Source: an uncultured Elusimicrobia bacterium (lineage in GTDB: Bacteria; Elusimicrobiota; Elusimicrobia; Elusimicrobiales; UBA9959). From it: 49,087 bases of DNA. Below the pieces are notes generated by a model, which was not told the DNA's origin, searched no databases, and worked only from the letters and a program-made list of their open reading frames with translations. The stretch covers positions 1 to 49,087 of the forward strand of contig CAISZM010000086.1 in the NCBI GenBank assembly GCA_903889965.1, written 5' to 3'. Of this stretch, positions 36,990-46,700 are shown one piece after another; positions within the stretch are counted from its first letter, which is position 1, and every line of letters starts with the position of its first letter. Position numbers and translations under genes: made by a program.

Positions 36990-38930
36990 TCACCGCGCCG
37001 GCGCCGGCTCGAACTCAAAGACCGTCACTTTGCCCTTTTGGGCCTCGGCAAAAGAGGGAACGGGCCCGGAAGAAAGCCGGACCGCGTATTTCCCCTCCCT
37101 TTCCACGCTCAGGCCGTATATATTCCAACTGAGCAGGTCGTTCCTGCCCGTATACCCCTCCGCTGTCCCGTCCCAGCCGGCGGTTATGCCCGGATCAGCG
37201 GCCTCCCCTGCCCACACGCTGCGCACCGCGGCGCCGTTCTTTTCGAGGTTCCCCAGCACTGAACTCAGGGCGGGCGGGCGCGGGCCATAGGGAACGAAAA
37301 TTTTCCCGATCTTCACCCTGCCCGCTAATTCCTCCAGCCCGCTGAAATTCTTTTTTTCGAGCGAGGTCAGCATTACGCCTTCTAAACCGGCGCCGCCTGC
37401 CGCAAATACGGCGTCGGCCAGTTTTTTCCCGCCGGGGCCCGGGTTGACCATAAACAGCCCCTCACCGGGAACTTCCAGCAGTACGCAGCCGGCTCCGGAG
37501 CCGCCGAACAGGAGCGCGCGGCATTTTCCCGTCTGGGCCGCCGCGATGCTCCATTGCCCGAAAACCATAATAATTATTCCCGCCGCTGACGCCAGGTAGA
37601 GGCGCCAGTTCTTAAATCCAAAAAGCGGCGCGTGCAGCAGGACAAAAGCGAGAATAAAAAAACCGGCCGCGCCGGGAACAGAAGGCGCAGGCACATACAC
37701 GGAAGAGTACGGCAGCGCGGCGAAGAACCTTACCGTCCCGATAAAGACCTTCATGAACAGGCCGGCGAAAAAAAGCAACGGTCTGAAGACAAAACCGACT
37801 TTAGCGAAAATGGCCAGCAGGAAGCCCATAGCCATCGCTACCCCGGAACCCGGCACCAGCAGCATGTTCGAGAACAGCGACACCAGCGAGATCTTGTGGA
37901 AATAGAACGCGAAGAGCGGGTAAAGGCCTATCTGGGCGAAAAAACTCATCAGGAAAAGCGAGGCCATGGTCCCCGTCAGGCCGCCGACCTTGAAATACCG
38001 CCCCCAGAGCGCCATACCGACCACGATGCCGTACACGGCGAGGAAAGACATCTGGAACCCGGCGTCAAAAAGGGCCCGCGGCGATATGACAAGTATCACG
38101 AGCGCCGCCAGGGTGAGCGCGTGGAAGGCCCCGGCCTCCCTTCGGAGGAGGAAGGCGCCGAGACCGGCGGAAAACATAAGGTAGGCCCTCACCAGCGGCG
38201 CGTCCAGCCCAGACGCTAAAACATAGAACCCCGCCAGCGCCAGCGCCGCCAGGCCCGAATACCTGCGCCTGAGGCCCAGGCGCGAGCAGAAGAAATAAAC
38301 GACCGCGACTACGAACCCCACGTTGGAGCCCGAAGCCACCAGCAGGTGCATGGCGCCGGAATTCTGGAAAGCCGCCTTAAGGTCCGGCGGCACGCTTTTC
38401 TTTTCACCCAGTACCACACCGCCCAGCACCGAGGCGGCCTCGGTGCTGAGGTTGGCCTCAAAAGTTTCAAGCGCGTTCTCCCTGAAAGCCCTGGCCAGGC
38501 GGAGAACCGGGCCCGCCGGTTTTTCCACCTTTATTTCCCTGGCCCGCGCCTCCGCACCTATCCCCCGCTGGGCCAGGTAATCCGCCCAGTCAAGGCTGCC
38601 GGGCGCGGCAGCGCCCGGCGGGGTTGCGAGGTCGGCCATGAATGATATTCTGTCCCCATAGGAAAACCCGGACTTTTCCGGGGAATAAACCATGAGGCTG
38701 GTACGGAAAGGCTGCCCGTAAAGTTCGGACGTTTCTACAGTGTAGCGGCGGCCGCCTGGCCGCCCGGCCGGATATTCGGCCACGCGCCCCTCCACAATAA
38801 CCCCGGAGCGCGGCAGGGTGAAGGGCAGGTTATAGGAAGGCTTCAGGAAAAAACCCTTAAAAATAAAGATCCCCGCCGCATAGAACAAAAGCAGCAGGAA
38901 CAGAGGCCGGCGATAATAGGAAAAAAGCAT
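36990..38930 (-). CDS. comEC: ComEC/Rec2 DNA-uptake channel
   Basis: FQNSGAMHLLVASGSNVGFVVAVVYFFC; multiple TM segments; VRAYLMFSAGLGAFL. Confidence 0.9.
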   Translation of the reverse strand: MLFSYYRRPLFLLLLFYAAGIFIFKGFFLKPSYNLPFTLPRSGVIVEGRVAEYPAGRPGGRRYTVETSELYGQPFRTSLMVYSPEKSGFSYGDRISFMADLATPPGAAAPGSLDWADYLAQRGIGAEARAREIKVEKPAGPVLRLARAFRENALETFEANLSTEAASVLGGVVLGEKKSVPPDLKAAFQNSGAMHLLVASGSNVGFVVAVVYFFCSRLGLRRRYSGLAALALAGFYVLASGLDAPLVRAYLMFSAGLGAFLLRREAGAFHALTLAALVILVISPRALFDAGFQMSFLAVYGIVVGMALWGRYFKVGGLTGTMASLFLMSFFAQIGLYPLFAFYFHKISLVSLFSNMLLVPGSGVAMAMGFLLAIFAKVGFVFRPLLFFAGLFMKVFIGTVRFFAALPYSSVYVPAPSVPGAAGFFILAFVLLHAPLFGFKNWRLYLASAAGIIIMVFGQWSIAAAQTGKCRALLFGGSGAGCVLLEVPGEGLFMVNPGPGGKKLADAVFAAGGAGLEGVMLTSLEKKNFSGLEELAGRVKIGKIFVPYGPRPPALSSVLGNLEKNGAAVRSVWAGEAADPGITAGWDGTAEGYTGRNDLLSWNIYGLSVEREGKYAVRLSSGPVPSFAEAQKGKVTVFEFEPAPAR

Positions 38931-38992
38931 ATAAAAGCCCTTCCGGGATTAGCGCTAGGCCGGGCCAATCATGGGATTGCCTTACGCCGCTT

Positions 38993-39053
38993 AGGAAACG
39001 CTACAGTGTGTCGCTTCGCTGCAAGCATAGTGTCGTAATCAATACGTCCACGC
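38993..39053 (-). repeat. Partial relative of repeat copy A insertion segment
   Basis: On the minus strand GCGTGGAC (39053-39046) and ACACTGTAGCGTTTCCT (39009-38993) match 24445-24452 and 24459-24475 exactly. Confidence 0.5.
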
Positions 39054-39134
39054 TCCGAAGCATACCTTTGATAGCCCAGTCGAGTCCCCGGAGTCCACGC
39101 TCCCGTGGTTTCCACGCAAAACAGCATGACAATC

Positions 39135-39258
39135 AGGAGGGTGGGGTGGTATTCTGAGCGCCCGTTGCGGAAAGGGGCCCCGCCATCAAAGTTTGGCGGG
39201 GGAAACCGACGCAAGGGTTTCCTCTTCCCGGGCGAGCAGGGTACCACCCCACCCTCCT
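39135..39258 (+). ncRNA. Structured intergenic repeat, copy B
   Basis: Outer 22-bp stem 39135-39156/39237-39258 with two U.G pairs; core CTGAGCGCCCGTTGCGG...GACGCAAG...CGGGCGAGCAGGGTA shared with copy A. Confidence 0.6.
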
Positions 39259-39282
39259 CAAGGTGTGCCCGACCAAGCCCCG

Positions 39283-39876
39283 CTAAATATTAACCCGGCC
39301 CTTCAGCGCGTAGCCGAGCGTGACCTCGTCCATATAGTCTATGTCGCCGCCCAGCGGCACCCCGTAAGCGATACGGGTCATTTTACCCACATACGGCTTG
39401 AGCAGCCGTATCAGGTACATTGCCGTGGCCTCGCCGTCCGCGTCAGGGTTGGTGGCTATTATAAGCTCTTTCACGGCGCCTTCCGAGGCCCGGACGCGCT
39501 CCAGCAGTTCCTTCAGTTTTATGTGCTCGGGCGTGACCCCGGCCGAGGGAGAAACGGCTCCGTGCAGCACGTGGTAAACTCCCGAAAAACTTTTGGCTTT
39601 TTCTATCGCGGCGAGGTCCTGCGGGCGCTCCACCACGCAAATAACGCCCCGGTCACGCGAATGGTCGGCGCAGACCGCGCAAAGTTCCCCCTCCGCGTAG
39701 TTATAACATTCGCTGCAGTAATGCACTGAAGATTTTACGGCGCGCAGCGCCTCCACCAGGGCTTCGACCTCGGGTCCGGAGGCGCGCACCACATAAAGGG
39801 CGAACCTCTCGGCCTGTTTCGGGCCTACGCCGGGCAATTTCCGGAACTGCGCTATTATTTTTTCAAGTGCTTTCAC
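39283..39876 (-). CDS. recR: Recombination protein RecR
   Basis: FRKLPGVGPKQAERFALYVV; CSECYNYAEGELCAVCADHSRD; ATNPDADGEATAMYL. Confidence 0.97.
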   Translation of the reverse strand: MKALEKIIAQFRKLPGVGPKQAERFALYVVRASGPEVEALVEALRAVKSSVHYCSECYNYAEGELCAVCADHSRDRGVICVVERPQDLAAIEKAKSFSGVYHVLHGAVSPSAGVTPEHIKLKELLERVRASEGAVKELIIATNPDADGEATAMYLIRLLKPYVGKMTRIAYGVPLGGDIDYMDEVTLGYALKGRVNI

Positions 39877-41549
39877 TGTTTTATCTTGTTCACGCGGGTG
39901 ATGCGGCCATGAAAGACCTTGGCAAGGTGCTTGAGTTCCGGTTCGGTTTCCACGGCCACTTGTCTCGCCGCTGGCTCCCGGCCCTGCGGAGGAACCTCAA
40001 GGGCGGCTTCGGCTTCCAGCACGGCTTCTTCTTCAGCCTCCGCGCCGGGGATTTCGCCGGTCTCGATCGGCATGGCGGCCGCTGCAGCGGCCGCCGGGAC
40101 CTGCGAACATTCGGGACTCAGCGATATCTTCTTTCCGGCGCAGCGCTCGAGCATTTCTTCCAGTTCCGGCCTGGACTTTTCCAGCATATTGGTCTCGAAT
40201 TGATTGGCGCTCACCAGGCGCCACCTGGCATCCCCGGAAAAAACCAGCCTTACGGAAAGCATGATATTGTAGAGAGCGGGTTTTTTTGACATTACCTGCC
40301 CCAGCAGCTTCTTCCAGGCTTCGGCGGGAGCTGGGCCGGGGGCCGTGACCGGAGCGGCGGCGGGCGGCCGGGGGGCCGCGGCTGTATCGTCATTTTTTTG
40401 GGGGACAGCTGGGACGGGAGCGGCCTGTGTCCCGCCCGCAAGGCGGGATTCCGCGCCCTCCAGACGGCGCACAAGGCCTTCGAGGTCCTGCGGCGTCTCC
40501 ATAAGGGTGAAAAGGGCTATTTCCGCCGCTATATGCAGGGAATCCGAGAACTTAACCTCTTCTATGATGACGTTTATCTTCCTGGAGAGCCGGGCCAGCG
40601 TCCCGGCCGGCGTATCTTTGGGGAGGCCCTTTATGGGAGAGGCGGACGAGAAACCCTGCGCGCACAGGAAAGCCTCCGCGAAATTATTGCGCAGCTCGCG
40701 AAGCGCGGTCAGGGGATCGTGCCCCTCGGCGTTAAGGTTGTCGAAGGCCGCGTGCAAAGCCGCCGCGTCGAGGTTCACCAGGGCCAGCGCCATGGAATTC
40801 ACCACCTCGAAACCCGGGTGGCCGAGCAGCTCGTTCAAAACATCGGTCTTAACCTCCCCTCGCCCGAAAGAGGCCGCGCGGTCCAGCAGCGTCAGGGCGT
40901 CGCGCATGGACCCCCCGGCCGAGCGGGCGATGCACTTCAGCGCTTCAGGATCGGTCTTGATCTTCTCGGCAGCAGTGACTTCCTTGAGCCGGGTCTCTAT
41001 GCCGGCTTCCGAAATGGGACGGAAACGGAAACACTGCGAGCGGGAAAGTATTGTAAGCGGGACCTTCTGCTGCTCGGTCGTGGCCATTATAAAGACCACA
41101 TGCGCCGGAGGTTCTTCAACGGTTTTAAGCAGCGCGTTGAAGGCCTTGTCGGACAGCATGTGCACTTCGTCGAGGATGTAGACCTTGTACTTGTCGCGCG
41201 ACGGAGAGAACTCCACGTTCTCGATGATCACGTCGCGCACGTTCTCCACCTTGGTATTGGAGGCGGCGTCTATCTCTATGACGTCGAGCGACTTGGACTC
41301 CGCTATCTCCACGCAGGAGGGGCACACGCCGCAGGGCACTCCGTCCTTGGGGTGGTGGCAGTTCAGGGTTTTAGCCAGTATCCTCGCCACGGTGGTCTTG
41401 CCGCAGCCGCGCGGGCCGTAGAAAACGTAGGAATTAGCTATGCGGCCGAGTTTTACGGCGTTCTGGAGCGTCTGCTTTATGGTCTCCTGACCCATCACCT
41501 CATTCAGGTTTCCGGGACGATATTTAGAAGCTATGTTTTCGTAGGGCAT
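39873..41549 (-). CDS. dnaX: DNA polymerase III subunit gamma/tau
   Basis: MPYENIASKYRPGNLNEVMGQETIKQTLQNAVKLGRIANSYVFYGPRGCGKTTVARILAKTLNC; start ATG 41549. Confidence 0.97.
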   Translation of the reverse strand: MPYENIASKYRPGNLNEVMGQETIKQTLQNAVKLGRIANSYVFYGPRGCGKTTVARILAKTLNCHHPKDGVPCGVCPSCVEIAESKSLDVIEIDAASNTKVENVRDVIIENVEFSPSRDKYKVYILDEVHMLSDKAFNALLKTVEEPPAHVVFIMATTEQQKVPLTILSRSQCFRFRPISEAGIETRLKEVTAAEKIKTDPEALKCIARSAGGSMRDALTLLDRAASFGRGEVKTDVLNELLGHPGFEVVNSMALALVNLDAAALHAAFDNLNAEGHDPLTALRELRNNFAEAFLCAQGFSSASPIKGLPKDTPAGTLARLSRKINVIIEEVKFSDSLHIAAEIALFTLMETPQDLEGLVRRLEGAESRLAGGTQAAPVPAVPQKNDDTAAAPRPPAAAPVTAPGPAPAEAWKKLLGQVMSKKPALYNIMLSVRLVFSGDARWRLVSANQFETNMLEKSRPELEEMLERCAGKKISLSPECSQVPAAAAAAAMPIETGEIPGAEAEEEAVLEAEAALEVPPQGREPAARQVAVETEPELKHLAKVFHGRITRVNKIKQ

Positions 41550-41604
41550 AATTGAATGGAAACCTTGAACCAGCACACCGCTGCCGACCGCGGGTAAGCC
41601 TGCC

Positions 41605-41631
41605 ACCCGGAGGACTGAACGTCCTCCGGGT
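41605..41631. other. Perfect 11-bp hairpin between OMP-like gene and dnaX
   Basis: ACCCGGAGGAC-TGAAC-GTCCTCCGGGT; no T-tract. Confidence 0.5.
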
Positions 41632-41649
41632 CGGCCGTCCCGGCCGGGA

Positions 41650-42501
41650 TCAGAACTTTATCCCGGCGCCTATGGACATATAACCATGCCTATTGTGGCC
41701 GTCGTCGAAGATCTGGTAGCTAAGGTTCGCCGTAACCATGCTCAGGTCCACGTAAGCCCCTAACAGGTAGGCCGAGCTGTTATCAGCGTCCTTGTACTTG
41801 GTCCCCGTGTAGCCGACGAAGGGCGTCACCATGGGATAGCCGGGCAGGTCCAGCCTGACGTTCACGCTGGACTGGGGCTTGGCGCCATAGATGAAATTAT
41901 GGCCGGTCACCGGGTTTATCAGCGGGGAGACGCCCTCTGAACCGTAAGCGTAGCCGGTATAGGAGGCCGAAAGGTTTACCATCATTATCTTGGCGCCGGC
42001 GAAGAGGGAAGCCTGAGTCTGGCCGGTTTTATCGTCGGTAGCGCTGTTTTCGTGCACGGTATACCTGAGCGAAGCGCCGACATCCAGACGGGTGACGCCC
42101 TGGCCGCCGCGGACGGCGCCGCGCGCTCCGGGGCCGGCCAGGCGGGATTTGCCGCCGGAACCGGGGGTCAGCGAGAAAGTTATATCCCCGCCGACATACT
42201 TGTTGGAATAATCGTTGACCGTGGGCGTCAGGCCGGTTTCGGCACCGAGCGTGTATTTGTCCGCCTCCCAGGCGCCGCGCACGCCGTAGGTCCGGTAGGT
42301 CTTATCCAGGGCGTCGGAGGTATAGGTGGCGAGCGAAGGTTCCACGGCTATGTTCCCGGAACCTATGACCAGATTCAGTTTGCTGCCCCGGTAGCCGTCC
42401 GGCCCGGTGGTGGCGGTAAGCCCGCCGTCGAAATAAGCGGCCGCGTTAAGGCCCAGCGCCGCCAGCATCGCAACAGCTATGATCAGTTTTTTCATATTCA
42501 T
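41650..42501 (-). CDS. Putative outer-membrane beta-barrel/exported protein
   Basis: Signal MKKLIIAVAMLAALGLNAAAYFDGG; alternating amphipathic strands; C-terminal GYMSIGAGIKF. Confidence 0.55.
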   Translation of the reverse strand: MNMKKLIIAVAMLAALGLNAAAYFDGGLTATTGPDGYRGSKLNLVIGSGNIAVEPSLATYTSDALDKTYRTYGVRGAWEADKYTLGAETGLTPTVNDYSNKYVGGDITFSLTPGSGGKSRLAGPGARGAVRGGQGVTRLDVGASLRYTVHENSATDDKTGQTQASLFAGAKIMMVNLSASYTGYAYGSEGVSPLINPVTGHNFIYGAKPQSSVNVRLDLPGYPMVTPFVGYTGTKYKDADNSSAYLLGAYVDLSMVTANLSYQIFDDGHNRHGYMSIGAGIKF

Positions 42502-43586
42502 TCCTCCCCTTTTATCGCACCAGCCCCGCCGTTCCCGCCGCGCTTTTTCGCGGGTTCCCCGTTAAGTAAATCCGAGTATTTGCGCGCCTTGCGCTTCTTC
42601 CAGGCGCCCTTGTGATACGCGTAGCCGGCTATCAGCGGCATAGCCAGCGTCGCCTCGGAGAAGACCATCTGCTCGAAAGCGGTCTCCACCTTGCCCCAGG
42701 AACTGGCCTCCTTCAGCGTAGAGGAGGATAGCGCCCCGTCGCGCACGTCCGCCACTGTCACCTGCACGGCGTACTTATGCATGGGGACTTCTTCGCCGAG
42801 CACGTCGGCCGCCACCACGATATCCTGCGTGAAATTCTTCGGCACTCCTCCGCCTATCATAAAGAGGCCGGTATCCCTGGCCTCTATCTTGACCTTTGTG
42901 AGCTCCAAGAAGTCTTTGGCGGAGTCCATGGACATGTGTTTAACGGGGTTCTTCCACTGGTGAGCCGCCATGCCGAAACCGGCCGAACAGTCGGAAAAGG
43001 CGGGCACGAATATGGGCACGCGCTTCTCGTAGGCGGCCAGGACCACGGAATCCCTGTTCTTGCCGTGCCGGGAAAGATACGCCCCCATAGCTTCGATGAA
43101 TTCGCGCGAGGAGTAGGGCCTGGGATCGAGGGAATCCGCGATTTCACGGGTGGTTTCGTCGCAGATCCGCAGTTCGTCCTCGTCTATAAAGGTGTCATAG
43201 ATGCGGTCTATGTGCAGTTCGCGCAGCTCATTGTCGTCCACGCCGTGCGGCGTGCCTTTGTAATGTTTGAAGCCGAGGGCCTCGAAAAAATCCTGGTCTA
43301 CGATGATGGCGCCTGTGGAAACTACGGCGTCGACCATGTTATTGCGTATCATGTCCGCTACCACTTTCTTAAGGCCCGCGGAGAACAACGAGCCGGCCAG
43401 CGTGAGTATCACGGAGCAGTTCTTGTCGGCCAGCATCATGTCGTAGATCTTGGAAGCCCGGGAAAGGTCGCGGGCGGTGAAGGCCATGTCGCCCATAGCG
43501 TCAACGAGAGGCACCACGTTGTGCTTTGAGATGTCTATATGCTTTACGGTTTCCTTAAGGTAGTCGGATTTCTTCATCTTGACCAT
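42498..43586 (-). CDS. Deoxyhypusine synthase-like protein (possible homospermidine-type function)
   Basis: LTLAGSLFSAGLKKVVADMIRNNMVDAVVSTGAIIVDQDFFEALG; IFVPAFSDCSAGFGM; SSSTLKEASSWGKVE lysine region. Confidence 0.85.
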   Translation of the reverse strand: MVKMKKSDYLKETVKHIDISKHNVVPLVDAMGDMAFTARDLSRASKIYDMMLADKNCSVILTLAGSLFSAGLKKVVADMIRNNMVDAVVSTGAIIVDQDFFEALGFKHYKGTPHGVDDNELRELHIDRIYDTFIDEDELRICDETTREIADSLDPRPYSSREFIEAMGAYLSRHGKNRDSVVLAAYEKRVPIFVPAFSDCSAGFGMAAHQWKNPVKHMSMDSAKDFLELTKVKIEARDTGLFMIGGGVPKNFTQDIVVAADVLGEEVPMHKYAVQVTVADVRDGALSSSTLKEASSWGKVETAFEQMVFSEATLAMPLIAGYAYHKGAWKKRKARKYSDLLNGEPAKKRGGNGGAGAIKGEE

Positions 43587-43620
43587 GGCAATACCCCCAA
43601 ACGCCTAAATCCCCGTACAT

Positions 43621-43626
43621 ATTATA
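43621..43626 (-). promoter_or_regulatory. Possible -10 element (TATAAT) upstream of DHS-like gene
   Basis: Minus strand CGTATAATATG about 35 nt upstream of the start at 43586; no convincing -35. Confidence 0.35.
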
Positions 43627-43690
43627 CGATTTTTGGCCCGGCCATAAAAAAACCGGCCCGGATCCTACCTTGAAAAGCAGGGATAAATAA

Positions 43691-43716
43691 GGATCCCCCG
43701 CGGAAGCGGGGGATCC
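43691..43716 (-). terminator. Terminator downstream of 1203-aa protein gene
   Basis: GGATCCCCCGC-GGAA-GCGGGGGATCC then TTATTTATC on the minus strand. Confidence 0.65.
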
Positions 43717-43741
43717 GGAGCCGTCCCCAAAAGCGCGGGCT

Positions 43742-46700
43742 TTATCGGCAGTCTTTCCCGATAAGGGGGCCGTGGGGCACCATCTCGCCGTTGTTATAAT
43801 TGGACCAGGTGTGGCTGTAGCTTATCTCGGCCGTAATTTTGGGACCGAGATCCCACCCGCCGGCAACCTTGCCTCCCAGATTATTGGAGCTGGCCGCGGT
43901 CCCCTTCCTGAGGCCGGCGAAGGATATAACCCATTTTTTATCGGACTGAACGCAGGCGACCTTAACTTCCATGTCATATTCCTGCCGCTTGATGGATTTA
44001 TCCTGGTAATAGACCTTGCCCTCGTTCGTAGTCATGGCCGTACCGCCGCCGGCACCCCCGGTGTAAGTGCTGCCGAGGGGAAGCGCCTCGCCATTGGGAT
44101 TGCCGTAATCGAGGTGATAATCGTTAACATCCACCTGAACGGGTTTATTTTCATATCGCACGCACTCGTACACGTACCCTCCGACCCAGTAGCTGTATAC
44201 ATACTTTCCCTCAGCGCACCTTTTCGCGTACATGGGTTTCCCCTGCTGGTCATAGGCCTGCATTGTGGTCCGGCCCTTTACCAGCTGTACCGAGTCTATC
44301 TGGCTGGGAGGCGGAACGGGTTTCGCCTGCGGTGCGTCCGGTTTCGGGGCAGGGGGATTTTGACCCGCGGTCGGGGCCTGGGGCGTATCGGCAACCTTGG
44401 CCAGTTTGGCCGCGCTCTTCAAATTGTCATCGAAGAGCCTTGGATAGGACTGGGGGTTTTGCATGTCCATCTTATCTTTTATCTCCCCAAGTCTTTTCTG
44501 TATCTGGCCCACGCGATCCGCGGCGATATCGGGATTCTTCAGCTCGTTCTGCAAACGGCCGACCTCGCCCTGGTATTTCTGCATCGCGTTCAGATCGGTA
44601 TTTGCGGATCCCAGAAACTGTTTGCAGGCGGCGCTGTTGCATTCGCCGCTTTGGGCGACCTGGCCGTACCTGTTCTGCGCTGCTGAAACCGGCGTGCGCA
44701 TGTCTTTCAGAAGCGAGGAGGCGGAATCGGAGGCGGCTTTAATTCCGGCCGCTCCCGTGTTGCCGCCGTTGTTGCCCGAGGCGGAGCCTGAGCCTGTATC
44801 CCCCCCGTTGTCAGCGCCGGGAACGGAGGAACAGCCCCCGCCCGAGAAGTAACAGGGATCGACAAGGGCGGTAAGCTCGGATTGTGAAAGCTTGATCTCA
44901 GCCGCTAAAGTCCCTATCATCCCCTCGATATTGGCAAAGTCGCTGGCATATCCGCCGACCGAGGATTGCAGCTTGCTGCTCCTCATGGCGCTGGTGACGA
45001 AGTTAGAGGGAGCCGGCATAGCCGTCCGCTGGCCGCTGTTTATGCCCGCATCAAAAGCGTCCCAGGCTTTGGACTCTTCCTCCGCGACCTTCGAGCTGTC
45101 GAATTTGTGGTCCTGAGCCCAAAGGGTGTCCCAATCAAGGCCGCGCAGGCCGGCCACCGTGCGCATCGGGGCGTCTTCGGCCGCGCCGTCCGATTTAGCG
45201 GGAGCTGTTGAAACTACCACGGGGGGCCTTCCCGTTATCTTGCTCAGCTTCTCGGCCACGGGGGCGTCCGAATCCTTGATCTTATTGACGGCCGGAGGCA
45301 GGGCCGAATGCTCTTCCACCATATTACCGATGGACGCATACACGGATTGCAGCTGCTGATTATAGGCCGCAACCCTGGCCGTGTGCACCGCGAGCAGTTT
45401 GGCGGCGCTGGTAAGATTCGAATTTATCGAGGGGGCGTGCCGCGCTATTATCTCTTTTATGTGATCCGTATTCGTCTGCGCGGAAGCGACCATCTCCACA
45501 TTTTTCTCGGTCTTAACCTTGAGATTTTTGCCGGCCATGTCCGATTCGATCTTTTCCACGGCGGCCGCGTATTTTTTATAGTCGAGCTGCGTGGTATTGA
45601 ACGCCCCCTGCTCCGTGCTCACTACGCCTGAATAGGAGTTCAGGGCGGTCCTGGCGCCCAGGTTCAGGTTGGCCAGGATATTTTTAACGGGGCCTCCGGC
45701 CTGCGCGTTAAGCTTTTCAAAGCTCGCGGCGATGGACACAATGTAAGGCTTTGTGGCTTCATCCGGCTGGTTGTCGGCCACTAGTGCCTCGACCGCCACT
45801 ACCCGGCCTACTACTCCGGAAATTTCCGTGTCATAATCGGCGAACGTTTTCGCCGCCGAGTCTGAATAAGCCGCAGGGGTGTTAGCGGAAGCATTACCGC
45901 CCGAGGTTCCCCCCGAAGTTCCGCCCGAATTTCCGTCCGAGCTCCCTCCCGGAGTCCCCCCCGGGGTCCCTCCCGGGGTCCCTCCCGGGGTCCCTCCCGG
46001 GGTTCCTCCCGGGATCCCGCCCGCGCCGCCCGGGGCATACAGTTTCCCGACCGGCTTTACAGCCTTGCCGCATATGCAGTTTACCTGTCCACCGGCGCCT
46101 TTGTCCTTCCCGGCGGCTTCCCAGGAATAACTCTGGGCGCCCGGGTCATAGCAAAGGTCGACCGGGGCTACCTTATGGTATTGCTGAACCATCGCCGCGC
46201 AGTTGCCGTCCGGGCAGACGGCCGGCTGCCAGCAGTAAGACGTGGGTCCCGATGCGTCCATGCCGAAAGCGTGCTTCATACTGCTGCTTATCATGTCGTT
46301 GACGGTGCCGGTGACGCCGTTCACCAGGGCGGTTATTATCATCTTGGGGATCTCGTATTTCTTGAAGAATTCCCATTCCAGCGCCTTCTGCATGCGCATT
46401 TTAGCCGCCATCTCTTCGAGCGTCTCGCCGGACTTGCTCTTATCGTTCTTGTTGGTGGAATTTGAAGGATTAGTGGTCTTGTCGGACGTGGCGCCGGCTC
46501 CCAGACCTCCGTCGCTGTTCCCCAGGTTCACGGAATCCGCGGCCGCCTTATCCAGCGAGCGTATAGCCGAGTCCCCGGAAAAATTACCCGCCGCTCTGTC
46601 GCCCTGCGAGCGGAGCTTTTCAAAAGCGCCCCTTGAAGAGCTGTGCGGGGTGGAGGCCACGCCCTTATATCCGGCGGTGGCCACCGGGCCCACCATCGAG

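Noticed and set aside
38969-39247. 92-aa minus-strand ORF across the copy B repeat
   Set aside because: Its N-terminal part is just the structured repeat translated and the rest overlaps the mosaic repeat fragment; no coding evidence.
39135-39258. Copy B as a cobalamin or c-di-GMP riboswitch, prompted by GGAAACC and GACGCAA-like strings
   Set aside because: The full consensus of neither class is present; the similarity is limited to short strings.
45951-46022. Possible CRISPR-like array
   Set aside because: Contiguous 12-nt tandem units with no spacers, in frame inside a long ORF.
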